DNA of 42,816 bases from JAKPCT01 sp029553165 (lineage in GTDB: Bacteria; Bacillota; UBA4882; UBA8346), in the NCBI GenBank assembly GCA_035359995.1, contig DAORZT010000020.1:1-42816 (forward strand), read 5' to 3'. Each line of letters begins with the position of its first letter. Position 1 is the stretch's first letter. The position numbers were made by a program, and so were the translations under genes. Below are positions 8,022 through 17,473 of the stretch, piece after piece. The notes beneath the pieces were generated by a model. That model made no database searches. It worked only from the letters and a program-made list of their open reading frames with translations, and was not told the DNA's origin.

Positions 8022-8543
8022 TTATTTCACTTCTTTACGGCTTAAATATTCTTTATAACCGATCTTTTCCAGCAAAGCTCCTTTTTCGGCAACCTCTTCA
8101 GCCAAGTTTTTCTTATAGGTGACGATCCGCTCCCTGACTGAAGCATCAAAAATGCTGACTATTTGCGCTGCCAAGATCCCGGCATTTCTGCCTCCATTAA
8201 TACTGACGGTAGCTACCGGTACTCCGGCCGGCATTTGCACGATTGAATAGAGCGAATCCAACCCATCTAAGTTTTCTTTCTTGATTGGAACACCGATCAC
8301 CGGTAACGGCGTCATTGCGGCGATAATCCCTGGCAAATGAGCAGCGCCGCCGGCTCCGGCAACAATCACTTTTAAACCACGTTCAACGGCCTGAGTTGCA
8401 TACTCACGGACTCTATCGGGAGAGCGGTGCGCTGACATAATACTAATTTCATAATCAACATTAAATTGTTCGAGAATCTCAGCTGCCTGCTTCATTATCT
8501 GAAGGTCAGCATCAGTATCCATCACGATTCCAACTGTCGGCAT
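8022..8543 (-). CDS. purE: N5-carboxyaminoimidazole ribonucleotide mutase, unusual P-loop
   Basis: PurE rearranges N5-CAIR to CAIR (class I) or carboxylates AIR. The motifs SAHRSPDRVREYA, GAGGAAHLPG, PVIGVPI and MPAGVPVATVSING identify it clearly over 173 residues. The usual N-terminal phosphate-site motif G-S-x-S-D is replaced by D-T-D-A-D (GIVMDTDADLQIM); only the final Asp is kept. The ATG at 8541-8543 with GGAGTG ahead is preferred over a GTG at 8555 that sits on the ribosome-binding site. It is the last gene of the pyrimidine operon, 24 bp after pyrE, although it serves purine synthesis. No purK is present in the window. Confidence 0.92.
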   Translation of the reverse strand: MPTVGIVMDTDADLQIMKQAAEILEQFNVDYEISIMSAHRSPDRVREYATQAVERGLKVIVAGAGGAAHLPGIIAAMTPLPVIGVPIKKENLDGLDSLYSIVQMPAGVPVATVSINGGRNAGILAAQIVSIFDASVRERIVTYKKNLAEEVAEKGALLEKIGYKEYLSRKEVK

Positions 8544-8567
8544 TACACAAAACACTCCAATTCTTTG

Positions 8568-9140
8568 TTATCGATGAGTACCATTTTTAGTGAACGGTAT
8601 ACCGGCGCCACAGATTGGACATTCTTCCGGATCCCAAGTTTCAAACTCCGTTGTATATAACGCCTCTTTTCTGGTACCAAAAGATATTTTACCATTACTA
8701 CGGTCAACCAATACTCCAACGCCGCACAAATTAGCGCCACGTTCTTTAATAACTTCAATCACTTCATTGATCGCACTGCCGGTGATTAAAACATCAGATA
8801 TAACTAAAACATTTTCATCGTCTTCAATATTAAAACCGCGACGTAAAGTCATCTTACCGTTTTCGCGTTCGGTAAATACCGCGCGAACTCCTAAACATTT
8901 GGCAACTTCATAACCGACTAAAATTCCGCCAATTGCCGGAGATACCACCACATCAATCTCAACACCCTTAAAACGCCGCGCCAAATCTTCACAAACCCGT
9001 TCGTTGAAATTGGGATATTGAACTAACAATGCACACTGTAACTGTTTCTTGGTATGTTTCCCCGATGCTAATTTGAAGTGACCTTCACGTAATACTTTGG
9101 TTTCACGAAATATTTCCAGAAGTTCTTTTTGATCTAACAC
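8568..9140 (-). CDS. pyrE: Orotate phosphoribosyltransferase
   Basis: PyrE joins orotate to PRPP to make OMP. It has the KLASGKHTKK segment near the N-terminus and a PRPP loop VLVISDVLITGSAINEVIE; the more usual form is EDVxTTGGS, so the loop is slightly divergent. The C-terminus carries a short tail ECPICGAGIPF with a Cys-x2-Cys pair, seen in one branch of the family. The start is GTG at 9138-9140 with GGGAGG 8 nt ahead, giving 190 residues. The preceding gene is pyrD; pyrF, which often precedes pyrE, is absent. Confidence 0.93.
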   Translation of the reverse strand: MLDQKELLEIFRETKVLREGHFKLASGKHTKKQLQCALLVQYPNFNERVCEDLARRFKGVEIDVVVSPAIGGILVGYEVAKCLGVRAVFTERENGKMTLRRGFNIEDDENVLVISDVLITGSAINEVIEVIKERGANLCGVGVLVDRSNGKISFGTRKEALYTTEFETWDPEECPICGAGIPFTKNGTHR

Positions 9141-9168
9141 TGATTAGTCCTCCCTGTATCTTCGGTAC

Positions 9169-9837
9169 TTATTGATGAGCGGCTCCAATAATCTCGGTTA
9201 CGCTCGCAATCTTCTCTTCGACAAGGAAATCATGAATTCCTTCAATTATTAGCTTTGGATTTTTTGGATTATTAAAGATCCCGGTACCAACCGCAATTGC
9301 CGAAGCCCCTGCCATTATAAATTCCAATGCATCCTGTGGAGTAATAATTCCACCCATTCCGATGATCGGAATTGATACATTGCGATAAACCTGCCAAACC
9401 ATTCTTAAAGCCACAGGTTTGATTGCCGGACCGGATAAACCACCCATAATATTGGCTAATACCGGCCTTCTTTTTTTGATGTCGATTGCCATCCCCAGAA
9501 GAGTATTGATCATACTGATACAATCAGCNNNNNNNNNNNNNNNNNNNNNNNNNNNNNNNNNNNNNNNNNNNNNNNNNNNNNNNNNNNNNNNNNNNNNNNN
9601 NNNNNNNNNNNNNNNNNNNNNNNNNNNNAACATTCCGGCGGCAGTTTCAAAGATACGGGGAGGTTTGTTACCTGACCAAGGTTGGACTGAGACCCCTTTG
9701 GTGACGATTGCTCCAAACAAATCAGGGTTAATAAACGGAAGATACTCCCGGCCATATCCATAAGTACCGGAGGCCGGCATCAAGGGGTTTTTTAGTTTTA
9801 ATCCTGCTAACTCCACTGCCAATCTATTGTCAGTCAT
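9169..9837 (-). CDS. pyrD: Dihydroorotate dehydrogenase (NAD+), catalytic subunit, class 1B; interrupted by gap
   Basis: PyrD oxidises dihydroorotate to orotate on FMN; the class 1B enzyme passes electrons to PyrK. The N-terminal part (LKLKNPLMPASGTYGYG, GAIVTKGVSV, PPRIFETAAGM) and the C-terminal part (SMINTLLGMAIDIKKRRP, GLSGPAIKPVAL, IIGMGGI, GASAIAVGTG) are clear. The middle is lost to a 100-N block. Compared with a normal length near 305 residues, I estimate about 110-115 residues are missing, including the stretch with the catalytic cysteine, so activity cannot be judged. The ATG at 9835-9837 with GAGGTG ahead overlaps the end of pyrK by 8 bp, as expected for a two-subunit complex. Confidence 0.92.
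   Translation of the reverse strand: MTDNRLAVELAGLKLKNPLMPASGTYGYGREYLPFINPDLFGAIVTKGVSVQPWSGNKPPRIFETAAGMXXXXXXXXXXXXXXXXXXXXXXXXXXXXXXXXXXADCISMINTLLGMAIDIKKRRPVLANIMGGLSGPAIKPVALRMVWQVYRNVSIPIIGMGGIITPQDALEFIMAGASAIAVGTGIFNNPKNPKLIIEGIHDFLVEEKIASVTEIIGAAHQ
9529..9628. other. Assembly gap (100 N) inside pyrD
   Basis: Exactly 100 Ns, a placeholder length. From protein homology the true missing length should be nearer 340 bp. I see no repeat at the gap edges to explain the break. Confidence 0.98.
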
Positions 9838-10606
9838 CAAAATTCACCTCATCCATTCCAAAAACCGGCCCATCAACACAGACCCGTTTATAACCGGCTT
9901 TAGTATTGCAGGTACAACCAAGGCAAGCTCCGACTCCACATGCCATATGTGATTCCAACGATAACAATCCCGGAATGTTATTTTCGAGAGCAATTTTCTG
10001 GACCGCCCGCAACATTGGTTTCGGTCCACAAGCAACAATAAATTGAACTTTTTGAGCATTAATCTGTTTCAGTAACGGCTCGGTAATCAGGCCATGATAA
10101 CCCAAACTACCATCATCCGTTGCAATAACTACCGGAACATTGAGCCGTTCCCACTCGTGAAGTTCGATTAAATCACGTTGATTGCGGGCACCGTAAAACA
10201 AGGTGTAGTTCCGTTGGCGCTCTGACTCGGCTAACGAAAATAAGGGTGGCATTCCAATTCCACCGGCAACCAAGGCAATAGCATTAACAGCTTCCGGAAT
10301 AACAAATCCATTTCCAATCGGCCCAAAGACCTCAAGAATTTCACCTTTTTGATAACCGGCTAACAGGGTTGTCCCCCGTCCCACCACTTTGAAAATCAGT
10401 GCAATTGTACCTGCTGCCTTATTAATCTTATAAATACTGATCGGTCGCGCTAATAACGGGTCAAAATAACCCTGCGGGACTGTTTTGAGCTCAACAAACT
10501 GCCCCGGTTTTGCTTTTTCAGCAATTCCGGGAACCAGCAACTCCATCAAATAACAGTCGCTGCCCAGTAATCTAATCTCATTAATCAAAGCTTGCGTTAT
10601 TTCCAT
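9830..10606 (-). CDS. pyrK: Dihydroorotate dehydrogenase electron-transfer subunit (FAD, 2Fe-2S)
   Basis: PyrK moves electrons from PyrD to NAD+. An FAD-binding motif (ARPISIYKI), a flavin/NAD region (VAGGIGMPPLFSLA, LFYGAR, CGPKPMLRAV) and a C-terminal 2Fe-2S motif (MACGVGACLGCTC plus RVCVDGPVF) give the standard domain order. The frame is open to a TTG at 10636, but that codon has no ribosome-binding site. The ATG at 10604-10606 follows GAGG and gives the family-like start MEITQALINEI, for 258 residues. It lies 32 bp after carB and overlaps pyrD. Confidence 0.94.
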   Translation of the reverse strand: MEITQALINEIRLLGSDCYLMELLVPGIAEKAKPGQFVELKTVPQGYFDPLLARPISIYKINKAAGTIALIFKVVGRGTTLLAGYQKGEILEVFGPIGNGFVIPEAVNAIALVAGGIGMPPLFSLAESERQRNYTLFYGARNQRDLIELHEWERLNVPVVIATDDGSLGYHGLITEPLLKQINAQKVQFIVACGPKPMLRAVQKIALENNIPGLLSLESHMACGVGACLGCTCNTKAGYKRVCVDGPVFGMDEVNFDD

Positions 10607-10638
10607 CTCAACCTCGTCCATCAAATTAATTTTCAATC

Positions 10639-13600
10639 TTATATCAGGTGTTCAACCCGGACCGAACTAAAATCCTGAATTGGAATCGCGGTATTGGGTT
10701 CTCTGCCCTCATCCAATGCCAACAGCACTTGCAAGAAGGCTTTCACGGTGTCCAATGAAGTTAAACAAGGAACATTATGCTCAACCGCAGTCCTGCGGAT
10801 CTTAAATCCATCACGTTCCGGTTCCTTACCACGGGTGATCGTGTTCACAACCAACTGAATCTGCCCGTCGCAAATCACTTCTAAGATATTAGGCGAACCG
10901 GTCTCCGAACCACCTTCGGAAACCTTATTTAATTTGGTAACCGGAACGCCATTCACTCTAAGGAAAGCAGCGGTTCCCATCGTTGCATAAATTTTGAAAC
11001 CGCGTTCGGAGAGTTTTTTCAACAGCGGTAAAGCTTCAGCCTTATCCTTATCAGCTAAAGTTGCTAAAATCGAACCCCCCCGCGGTAACGTAAACCCGGC
11101 GGAGACAAACGCTTTATATAATGCACCGGCATAAGTCAGATCAACACCCATAACTTCACCGGTGGATTTCATCTCCGGTCCTAATGAAATGTCGACCGAG
11201 GTTAACTTAGAGAACGAGAAGACCGGAGCCTTAACGGCAACTAATTTCGTCTCCGGCCACATTCCGCCGGCATATCCCTGTTCATGCAGTGGTTGGTTTA
11301 AGATTGCTTTGGTCGCCACCTGGACCATTGGAATTCCGGTGATTTTGCTCATAAACGGGACGGTCCGGCTGGAACGCGGATTGACCTCAATACAATAGAC
11401 TTCATCTTCCGACAGGACATATTGAATATTGATCAACCCGACAACCTTCAGTGCTTTAGCCAGTTTCAAAGTATAAGTAAGGATCTTCTCCTGTTCAATC
11501 AGATTTAAATGCTGGTGCGGATAAACAGCGATTGAGTCTCCGGAATGAACTCCGGCCCGTTCCAGATGCTCCATAATTCCTGGGATTAAGATATTATTGC
11601 CATCACAGATTGCATCAACTTCACATTCGCGTCCGGTTACATAATGGTCAACCAAGACCGGATGTTCCGGGGAAGCTGTAACCGCATACGTCAGATAATT
11701 CTCCAGCTCTTTTTGGTTGTAGACAATCTCCATTGCCCGGCCACCTAATACGTAAGAAGGTCGGACCAAAACCGGATAACCAATTTGGTTGGCAACCGTA
11801 ATCGCCTCTTCCAATGAGACAACCGTTTTCCCTGCCGGTTTGGGAATTTCCAAATCAATCAGTAATTTATCAAACCGGCGGCGGTCCTCTGCCAAATCAA
11901 TCGAATCAACCGAAGTTCCTAATATTTTAATTCCGGCCTGTTCAAGATGGCTTGCCAGATTAATCGCTGTCTGGCCCCCGAATTGAACAATAACGCCCTC
12001 AGGTTTCTCTAATTCTAAAATATGGAGTACATCTTCAACCGTCAATGGTTCAAAGTACAACCGGTCTCCGGTATCAAAATCGGTACTGACGGTTTCAGGA
12101 TTATTATTGATAATGATCGCTTCAATACCTGCTTCTTTCAGGGCCCATACCGAGTGGACACTGCAATAATCGAATTCAATCCCTTGTCCAATCCGGATTG
12201 GTCCGGAACCAATAACCGCAATCTTTCGTTTTGTCGAAGGAATTGCTTCATTTTCAAGATCATAACAGGAATAGAAGTAAGGAGTTGCCGCGTCAAATTC
12301 AGCCGCACAGGTATCAACCATTTTATATACCGGCCGTAGATTATGTTGATATCGAAACTCTCTAATCGTCGCTTCGGTCGTATTGGTTAATCGGGCGATC
12401 TCCTTATCGGCAAAACCTAACTGTTTCGCTTGCCGTAAAACCTCAATATTTTGATAACCTTCAGCTTGCAAGGCCTTTTCCATTTCCACCAGATTTAACA
12501 GTTTCTTTAAGAAGAAAGGATCGACTTTGGTACGTTCATATAAATCATCAATGGTGTAACCCCTTCTTAAACATTCAGCCAGCAAAAATAATCTCCGGTC
12601 ATCAACCGCAACGATTGCCGCTTCCAGTTCCTCATTGCTCATGGAACCAGTCTCCGGCAGGAATAAACCGTACTGTTTGATCTCCAAGGAACGTATCGCT
12701 TTCAACAAAGCTGCTTCCAGCGAGCGGTCGATCGCCATCACTTCACCGGTAGCTTTCATCTGCGTCCCCAGAGCACGGTTTGCCAAATTGAACTTATCAA
12801 ATGGCCAGCGGGGAATCTTAACAACTACATAATCCAAAGCCGGTTCAAATGATGCATAAGTCTTTTTGGTAACCGCATTCTGGATCTCATCCAGATGATA
12901 ACCGATTGCAATTTTTGCCGACACTTTGGCAATCGGATAACCGGTTGCTTTTGATGCCAAAGCACTGGAGCGGCTAACCCTGGGATTAACTTCAATTACA
13001 ATATATTTAAAACTCTTTGGATCCAAGGCAAACTGCACGTTACAACCGCCTTCAATCCCCAGAGCTCTAATAATCTTCAACGCTGAAGAACGTAACATCT
13101 GATATTCCTTATCAGCCAATGTCTGACTGGGAGCAACTACAATACTGTCACCGGTATGGATCCCTACCGGGTCAATGTTCTCCATATTACAAATTGTAAT
13201 ACAGGTATCATTAGCATCACGCATTACTTCGTATTCAATCTCTTTATATCCGGCAACTGATTGTTCTAATAACACCTGACCGATCGGGCTTAATGTAAGT
13301 CCTTTGGTAGTAATGGTCTCTAAATCCTCACGGTTATAGGCGATACCACCACCGGTACCACCCATTGTATAAGCCGGCCTGATGATCAACGGATAACCGA
13401 CTCGTTCGGCAAATTCAAGCGCTTCACGTAATTTTGAGACAATTACACTCTCCGGAATCGGTTCACCAAGTTCGATCATTAAATTTTTAAACAACTCGCG
13501 GTCTTCCGCTTTTTTAATCGCTTCCAGCGGCGTTCCTAGGAGTCGTACTTTATATTCATCCAAAATTCCGGCTTCCGAAAGCTTTACTGCTAGATTCAGA

Positions 13601-13884
13601 CCGACCTGACCGCCTAAAGTTGGCAGAAGCCCGTCCGGACGTTCTTTGGCAATAATCCGGCGTAGTGACTCAACCGTCAAGGGTTCAATATAGACCCGGT
13701 CCGCCATATTCGCATCGGTCATGATTGTGGCAGGATTGGAGTTTACCAGCACCACGGAGATTCCTTCTTCCCGCAAGGCACGACAGGCTTGAGTCCCTGC
13801 GTAGTCAAACTCCGCCGCCTGACCAATAATAATCGGTCCGGATCCGATAACTAATACTTTCTTTAATGACTTATCCAAAGGCAT
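10639..13884 (-). CDS. carB: Carbamoyl-phosphate synthase large subunit
   Basis: CarB makes carbamoyl phosphate from bicarbonate, ATP and ammonia delivered by CarA. The 1081 residues contain the duplicated ATP-grasp halves: KVLVIGSGPIIIGQAAEFDY starts the first half and KIAVIGSGPIRIGQGIEFDY the second near residue 555. The C-terminal MGS-like allosteric domain begins around residue 935 (RGFKIYATMGTAAFL). The start ATG (13882-13884) follows CAGGTG. Being inside the pyr operon, this copy is most likely the pyrimidine-dedicated enzyme, though it could also supply arginine synthesis. Confidence 0.96.
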   Translation of the reverse strand: MPLDKSLKKVLVIGSGPIIIGQAAEFDYAGTQACRALREEGISVVLVNSNPATIMTDANMADRVYIEPLTVESLRRIIAKERPDGLLPTLGGQVGLNLAVKLSEAGILDEYKVRLLGTPLEAIKKAEDRELFKNLMIELGEPIPESVIVSKLREALEFAERVGYPLIIRPAYTMGGTGGGIAYNREDLETITTKGLTLSPIGQVLLEQSVAGYKEIEYEVMRDANDTCITICNMENIDPVGIHTGDSIVVAPSQTLADKEYQMLRSSALKIIRALGIEGGCNVQFALDPKSFKYIVIEVNPRVSRSSALASKATGYPIAKVSAKIAIGYHLDEIQNAVTKKTYASFEPALDYVVVKIPRWPFDKFNLANRALGTQMKATGEVMAIDRSLEAALLKAIRSLEIKQYGLFLPETGSMSNEELEAAIVAVDDRRLFLLAECLRRGYTIDDLYERTKVDPFFLKKLLNLVEMEKALQAEGYQNIEVLRQAKQLGFADKEIARLTNTTEATIREFRYQHNLRPVYKMVDTCAAEFDAATPYFYSCYDLENEAIPSTKRKIAVIGSGPIRIGQGIEFDYCSVHSVWALKEAGIEAIIINNNPETVSTDFDTGDRLYFEPLTVEDVLHILELEKPEGVIVQFGGQTAINLASHLEQAGIKILGTSVDSIDLAEDRRRFDKLLIDLEIPKPAGKTVVSLEEAITVANQIGYPVLVRPSYVLGGRAMEIVYNQKELENYLTYAVTASPEHPVLVDHYVTGRECEVDAICDGNNILIPGIMEHLERAGVHSGDSIAVYPHQHLNLIEQEKILTYTLKLAKALKVVGLINIQYVLSEDEVYCIEVNPRSSRTVPFMSKITGIPMVQVATKAILNQPLHEQGYAGGMWPETKLVAVKAPVFSFSKLTSVDISLGPEMKSTGEVMGVDLTYAGALYKAFVSAGFTLPRGGSILATLADKDKAEALPLLKKLSERGFKIYATMGTAAFLRVNGVPVTKLNKVSEGGSETGSPNILEVICDGQIQLVVNTITRGKEPERDGFKIRRTAVEHNVPCLTSLDTVKAFLQVLLALDEGREPNTAIPIQDFSSVRVEHLI

Positions 13885-13949
13885 CTTATTTCACCTGCTC
13901 ATCTCTTGTTTAAATTTGAACGATTAGAATTCCGTAATTAGAAACTTGA

Positions 13950-15017
13950 TCACATATACCCAACGAACTGTTCAAACAATGCTTCGGAGTCTTGAGGACC
14001 AGGGGCAGCTTCTGGATGATACTGGACCGAAAACAACGGGTAATGGCGGTGTTGCAATCCTTCAACCGTACGGTCGTTCACATTGATATGCGAAATAACT
14101 ACTTCATCAGGATTGAGCGAGTCCTCCCGGACTGCAAAACCATGGTTTTGAGAAGTAATTGTAACTTTACCCGTTATCAGGTTTTTAACCGGGTGATTAC
14201 CACCCCGATGTCCAAACTTCAGTTTGTAGGTGTCTCCACCTAATGCCAATCCGATAATTTGATGTCCCAAACAGATCCCGAAAATCGGCAGTTTCCCAAT
14301 CAGTTTTTTTACTGTCTCAACTGCATAACCAACATCCTTCGGATCCCCCGGACCATTGGAGAGCATGATCCCGTCCGGTTTGAATTGCATGATCTCATCA
14401 AATGTTGTTGTACAAGGGACCACGGTCACTCTACACCCATGTTTCACCAACGATCTGATAATATTGGCTTTGGCACCAAAATCCATCAGTACGACGTGTT
14501 TATTACCTGTACCTTCAGTATAGACATGGTCGGTTGTAGCCGACTTGACAAACTCCTGTCCCGAGAGGTCCGGAACAGTGGCAACCCGTTCGAGCAAGCT
14601 CTGATCGGGCTCATCGCTGGTAGTTAAGATCCCCCGCATCGTACCGTGATTGCGCAGTTTCTTAGTTAACGCGCGGGTATCAATATCACAGATACCCGGG
14701 ATCTGATAACGCTTTAAAAAGGCGTCAATACTTAGTTCCATCCGCCAGTTACTCGGAAAATCACAGAATTCTTTAACCACAAATCCCCGCGCATAAGGGC
14801 GTACAGATTCAAAATCAATCGAATTGATCCCATAGTTGCCAATCAACGGATAAGTCATGGTAACAATCTCACCGCTATATGAAGGGTCGGTTAAAATCTC
14901 CTGGTAACCGGTCATTCCGGTATTAAAGACAACCTCACCGCCTACTTCAGATTCAGCTCCAAACGACTTTCCATAAAAGATTGTTCCGTCTTCCAACACC
15001 AGGCGAGCTTGTTTCAT
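13950..15017 (-). CDS. carA: Carbamoyl-phosphate synthase small (glutaminase) subunit
   Basis: CarA hydrolyses glutamine and channels ammonia to CarB. The N-terminal small-subunit domain (EDGTIFYGKSFG, GYQEILTDPSY) is followed by a class I glutamine amidotransferase domain with nucleophile C249 (GICLGHQ) and H334/E336 (QYHPEA). I take ATG at 15015-15017 over a TTG two codons upstream because GGGGG is better spaced. The gene is 65 bp before carB. The 160 bp upstream, to pyrC, are very AT-rich with no clear terminator; weak promoter-like hexamers exist there, but none that I would call. Confidence 0.95.
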   Translation of the reverse strand: MKQARLVLEDGTIFYGKSFGAESEVGGEVVFNTGMTGYQEILTDPSYSGEIVTMTYPLIGNYGINSIDFESVRPYARGFVVKEFCDFPSNWRMELSIDAFLKRYQIPGICDIDTRALTKKLRNHGTMRGILTTSDEPDQSLLERVATVPDLSGQEFVKSATTDHVYTEGTGNKHVVLMDFGAKANIIRSLVKHGCRVTVVPCTTTFDEIMQFKPDGIMLSNGPGDPKDVGYAVETVKKLIGKLPIFGICLGHQIIGLALGGDTYKLKFGHRGGNHPVKNLITGKVTITSQNHGFAVREDSLNPDEVVISHINVNDRTVEGLQHRHYPLFSVQYHPEAAPGPQDSEALFEQFVGYM

Positions 15018-15177
15018 CGTCAATTTACCCCCAAGTCTGTCTCACTCCAACCGCAAGTTAATGTATTTTTATGCAACATAATATTCATAATTTACTATTT
15101 GTAGCGAAACTTATTTGCGCAAATTTTATCTATACCCCAATTATATTTTATCATATATATGCATAATTTTTATATAA

Positions 15178-16476
15178 TTATTCAGTAAAATTTTCATTAA
15201 AATATTTCAATTTACCATCAACCCAAACATGTTGCACTTTCCCAGAGAATTTTCTCCCGATGAACGGCGAGTTTTTGGATTTGGAAACAATATCAGAAGC
15301 TTTCAACTCCCATTCCAGTTCCGGGTCAAAGACCACCACATCGGCTCCGGCTCCAACCTGCAAAGTACCACCTGGTACATTCAATATTCTCGCCGGTTTG
15401 AATGACATTGCCTCAACTAATTGAATATCAGTGAGGTATCCTTTCTTGACCAGTTCTGTCCAGACTACTCCCAACGCAGTCTCTAACCCAATCATCCCAT
15501 TTGGTGCGAGCGAAAACTCCCGGTGTTTCTCCTCCAGGGTGTGAGGCGCATGATCGGTAGCAATGATATCAATCGTCCCATCCTTTAAGGCCAAACGCAC
15601 TGCCTCAACATCCTCGGCAGACCGTAATGGTGGACTGACCCGGTAGACCGAATCAAAACTCTGGACCAGTTCATCAGTCAACGCCAAGTGATGTGGTGTA
15701 ACCTCGGCAGTAACCTTCACACCTTTTGCTTTGGCAGCCCGAAGCAGCTCAACGCTACGCTTGGTACTGATATGACACAGATGGATCTTGCCTTTGGTAT
15801 ACGCGGCAATCTCCAGATCACGGGCAACAATAGTTGATTCAGCAATATCGGGTATTCCCGGCAATCCTAAGACAGTTGACCAATACCCTTCATGCATGAC
15901 TCCGTTACCGGCCAAATCAGGGTCCTCCTGGTGGAGTAAGAGCGGTTTATCAAACAGTGTTGCATATTCGATTGCCGTACGTAACAACGCCGGATTCATC
16001 AACGTCTTACCATCATCCGAAAACGCTATCGCTCCTGCCGCGGCCACCTCTCCCATCTCTGCCAGCTCTTCACCTTTTAACCCCTTTGAGATTGCTCCCA
16101 CAGGATATACTTTGACCGCAGCCTCCTGTTGGGCTTGGTTTAAAATATATTTGATTACCACTGCATTATCAGATACCGGAGTGGTATTAGCCATAGCGGT
16201 AACTGCTGTAAAACCACCTTTTAATGCCGCTTTGGTCCCCGAAGCAATTGTCTCTTTATCTTCACGCCCCGGTTCCCGTAAATGGGTATGCAAGTCGATA
16301 AATCCAGGACATACAATCATCCCTTGAGCATCGATAATCTCTGTATCGGAAGGAATTGTAACCGTCCCTGACGCACCAACCGCGGCAATCCTTCCTTCTG
16401 CTATCAATAAATCTCCAATACCATAAAATCCACTGGCAGGATCAATGATTTTCCCACCTTTAATGCAATATCGCAT
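15178..16476 (-). CDS. pyrC: Dihydroorotase
   Basis: This amidohydrolase cyclises carbamoyl-aspartate to dihydroorotate. Metal ligands of the type I enzyme are visible: H63 and H65 (DLHTHLREPG), Asp in FSDDGK (154/155), H182 (LLLHQED), H235 (HLCHIS) and D308 (IIATDHAPH). The 432-residue length is typical of the bacterial long form. AGGAGGAGG precedes the ATG at 16474-16476. The gene overlaps the 3' end of pyrB by 17 bp, so the two are translationally linked. Confidence 0.95.
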   Translation of the reverse strand: MRYCIKGGKIIDPASGFYGIGDLLIAEGRIAAVGASGTVTIPSDTEIIDAQGMIVCPGFIDLHTHLREPGREDKETIASGTKAALKGGFTAVTAMANTTPVSDNAVVIKYILNQAQQEAAVKVYPVGAISKGLKGEELAEMGEVAAAGAIAFSDDGKTLMNPALLRTAIEYATLFDKPLLLHQEDPDLAGNGVMHEGYWSTVLGLPGIPDIAESTIVARDLEIAAYTKGKIHLCHISTKRSVELLRAAKAKGVKVTAEVTPHHLALTDELVQSFDSVYRVSPPLRSAEDVEAVRLALKDGTIDIIATDHAPHTLEEKHREFSLAPNGMIGLETALGVVWTELVKKGYLTDIQLVEAMSFKPARILNVPGGTLQVGAGADVVVFDPELEWELKASDIVSKSKNSPFIGRKFSGKVQHVWVDGKLKYFNENFTE

Positions 16477-17401
16477 CTTTGGAACCTCCTCCTGACAAGA
16501 GATAGAGTATTGCCATCCGAATCGCTACTCCGTTAGTTACCTGCTGGGTGATCACTGATTGGCGATGTACTGAGACCTCCTCTGAAATCTCAACACCTAA
16601 ATTAGCAGGTCCCGGGTGCATGATCACCAGGTCTTTATTCGCACGTTCCAACCGCGCCCGGTTAATACCATATAATCTGGCATACTCTTTCAATGACGGG
16701 AAATAACCTTTCTGTTGCCGTTCCAGTTGGATTCTTAAGATGTTAACTACATCAACTTGCTTGAGAACTGCATCAATGTCAGTCTCAACTTTAACACCCA
16801 GTTGCTCAATCTCTTTCGGCATCAACGTCGGAGGACCAACCACCGTAACCTCGGCACCTAATTTTTTAAGCCCATAAATGTTTGACTTGGCAACTCTGCT
16901 ATGCAAGATATCACCGACAATCGCCACTTTTAATCCGGCGATTTTACCAAACTTCTCTTTCAGGGTGAACAGGTCAAGCAATGCCTGAGTAGGATGTTCA
17001 TGGGCACCGTCACCGGCATTAATCACGGTACAATCGACACTCTTGGCCAATAATTCCGCTGAACCAGCCATTGAATGGCGCAAGATAATAAAGTCTGCCC
17101 CTAACGCCTCGATCGTCCTGACGGTATCAACAAAATTCTCCCCTTTTTGGACGCTGCTGGTTGAAACTGCAATATTAACCGTATCAGCCCCGAGCCATTT
17201 AGCCGCTAACTCAAATGAAGTCCGCGTCCGCGTTGATGGTTCATAAAAAAGGGTGACTACTGTCTTTCCTCTTAGGGTTGGCAGTTTTTTAATTTCACGC
17301 TCGACAATCTCCTTGCAAGGCAATGCTGTTTCTAAAATTTCATTTATCTCGGCAGCACTCATGTTTCTAAGCCCTAATAAATGTTTTGGAGAACCACTCA
17401 T
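16460..17401 (-). CDS. pyrB: Aspartate carbamoyltransferase catalytic subunit
   Basis: PyrB condenses carbamoyl phosphate with aspartate. The carbamoyl-phosphate loop STRTRTSFE (56-64), the SSVQKGEN loop, HEHPTQALLDL and the C-terminal MHPGPANLGVEI are all present in 313 residues. No pyrI regulatory subunit is nearby, as in Bacillus. The ATG (17399-17401) has GAGG ahead. It follows uraA by 72 bp; I looked there for a third PyrR attenuator, as in B. subtilis, and did not find one. Confidence 0.95.
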   Translation of the reverse strand: MSGSPKHLLGLRNMSAAEINEILETALPCKEIVEREIKKLPTLRGKTVVTLFYEPSTRTRTSFELAAKWLGADTVNIAVSTSSVQKGENFVDTVRTIEALGADFIILRHSMAGSAELLAKSVDCTVINAGDGAHEHPTQALLDLFTLKEKFGKIAGLKVAIVGDILHSRVAKSNIYGLKKLGAEVTVVGPPTLMPKEIEQLGVKVETDIDAVLKQVDVVNILRIQLERQQKGYFPSLKEYARLYGINRARLERANKDLVIMHPGPANLGVEISEEVSVHRQSVITQQVTNGVAIRMAILYLLSGGGSKDAILH

Positions 17402-17473
17402 CTTATCAGCCTCTTATAATTAATTTTTTAAATAATGTTCTAGATTACTAATTATAGAAAAACACTATTAAAT

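Noticed and set aside
14259..14627. 122-codon plus-strand frame
   Set aside because: Opposite the glutaminase domain of carA; not protein-like.
15018..15177. ArgR boxes or a promoter before carA
   Set aside because: The region is so AT-rich that ARG-like half sites and -10 hexamers occur by chance; no match is convincing.
15788..16327. 179-codon plus-strand frame
   Set aside because: It lies wholly opposite pyrC, whose protein is unmistakable; no ribosome-binding site or family-like sequence.
17402..17473. Third PyrR attenuator before pyrB
   Set aside because: No TCCNGNGAGG loop and no GC-rich terminator in this gap.
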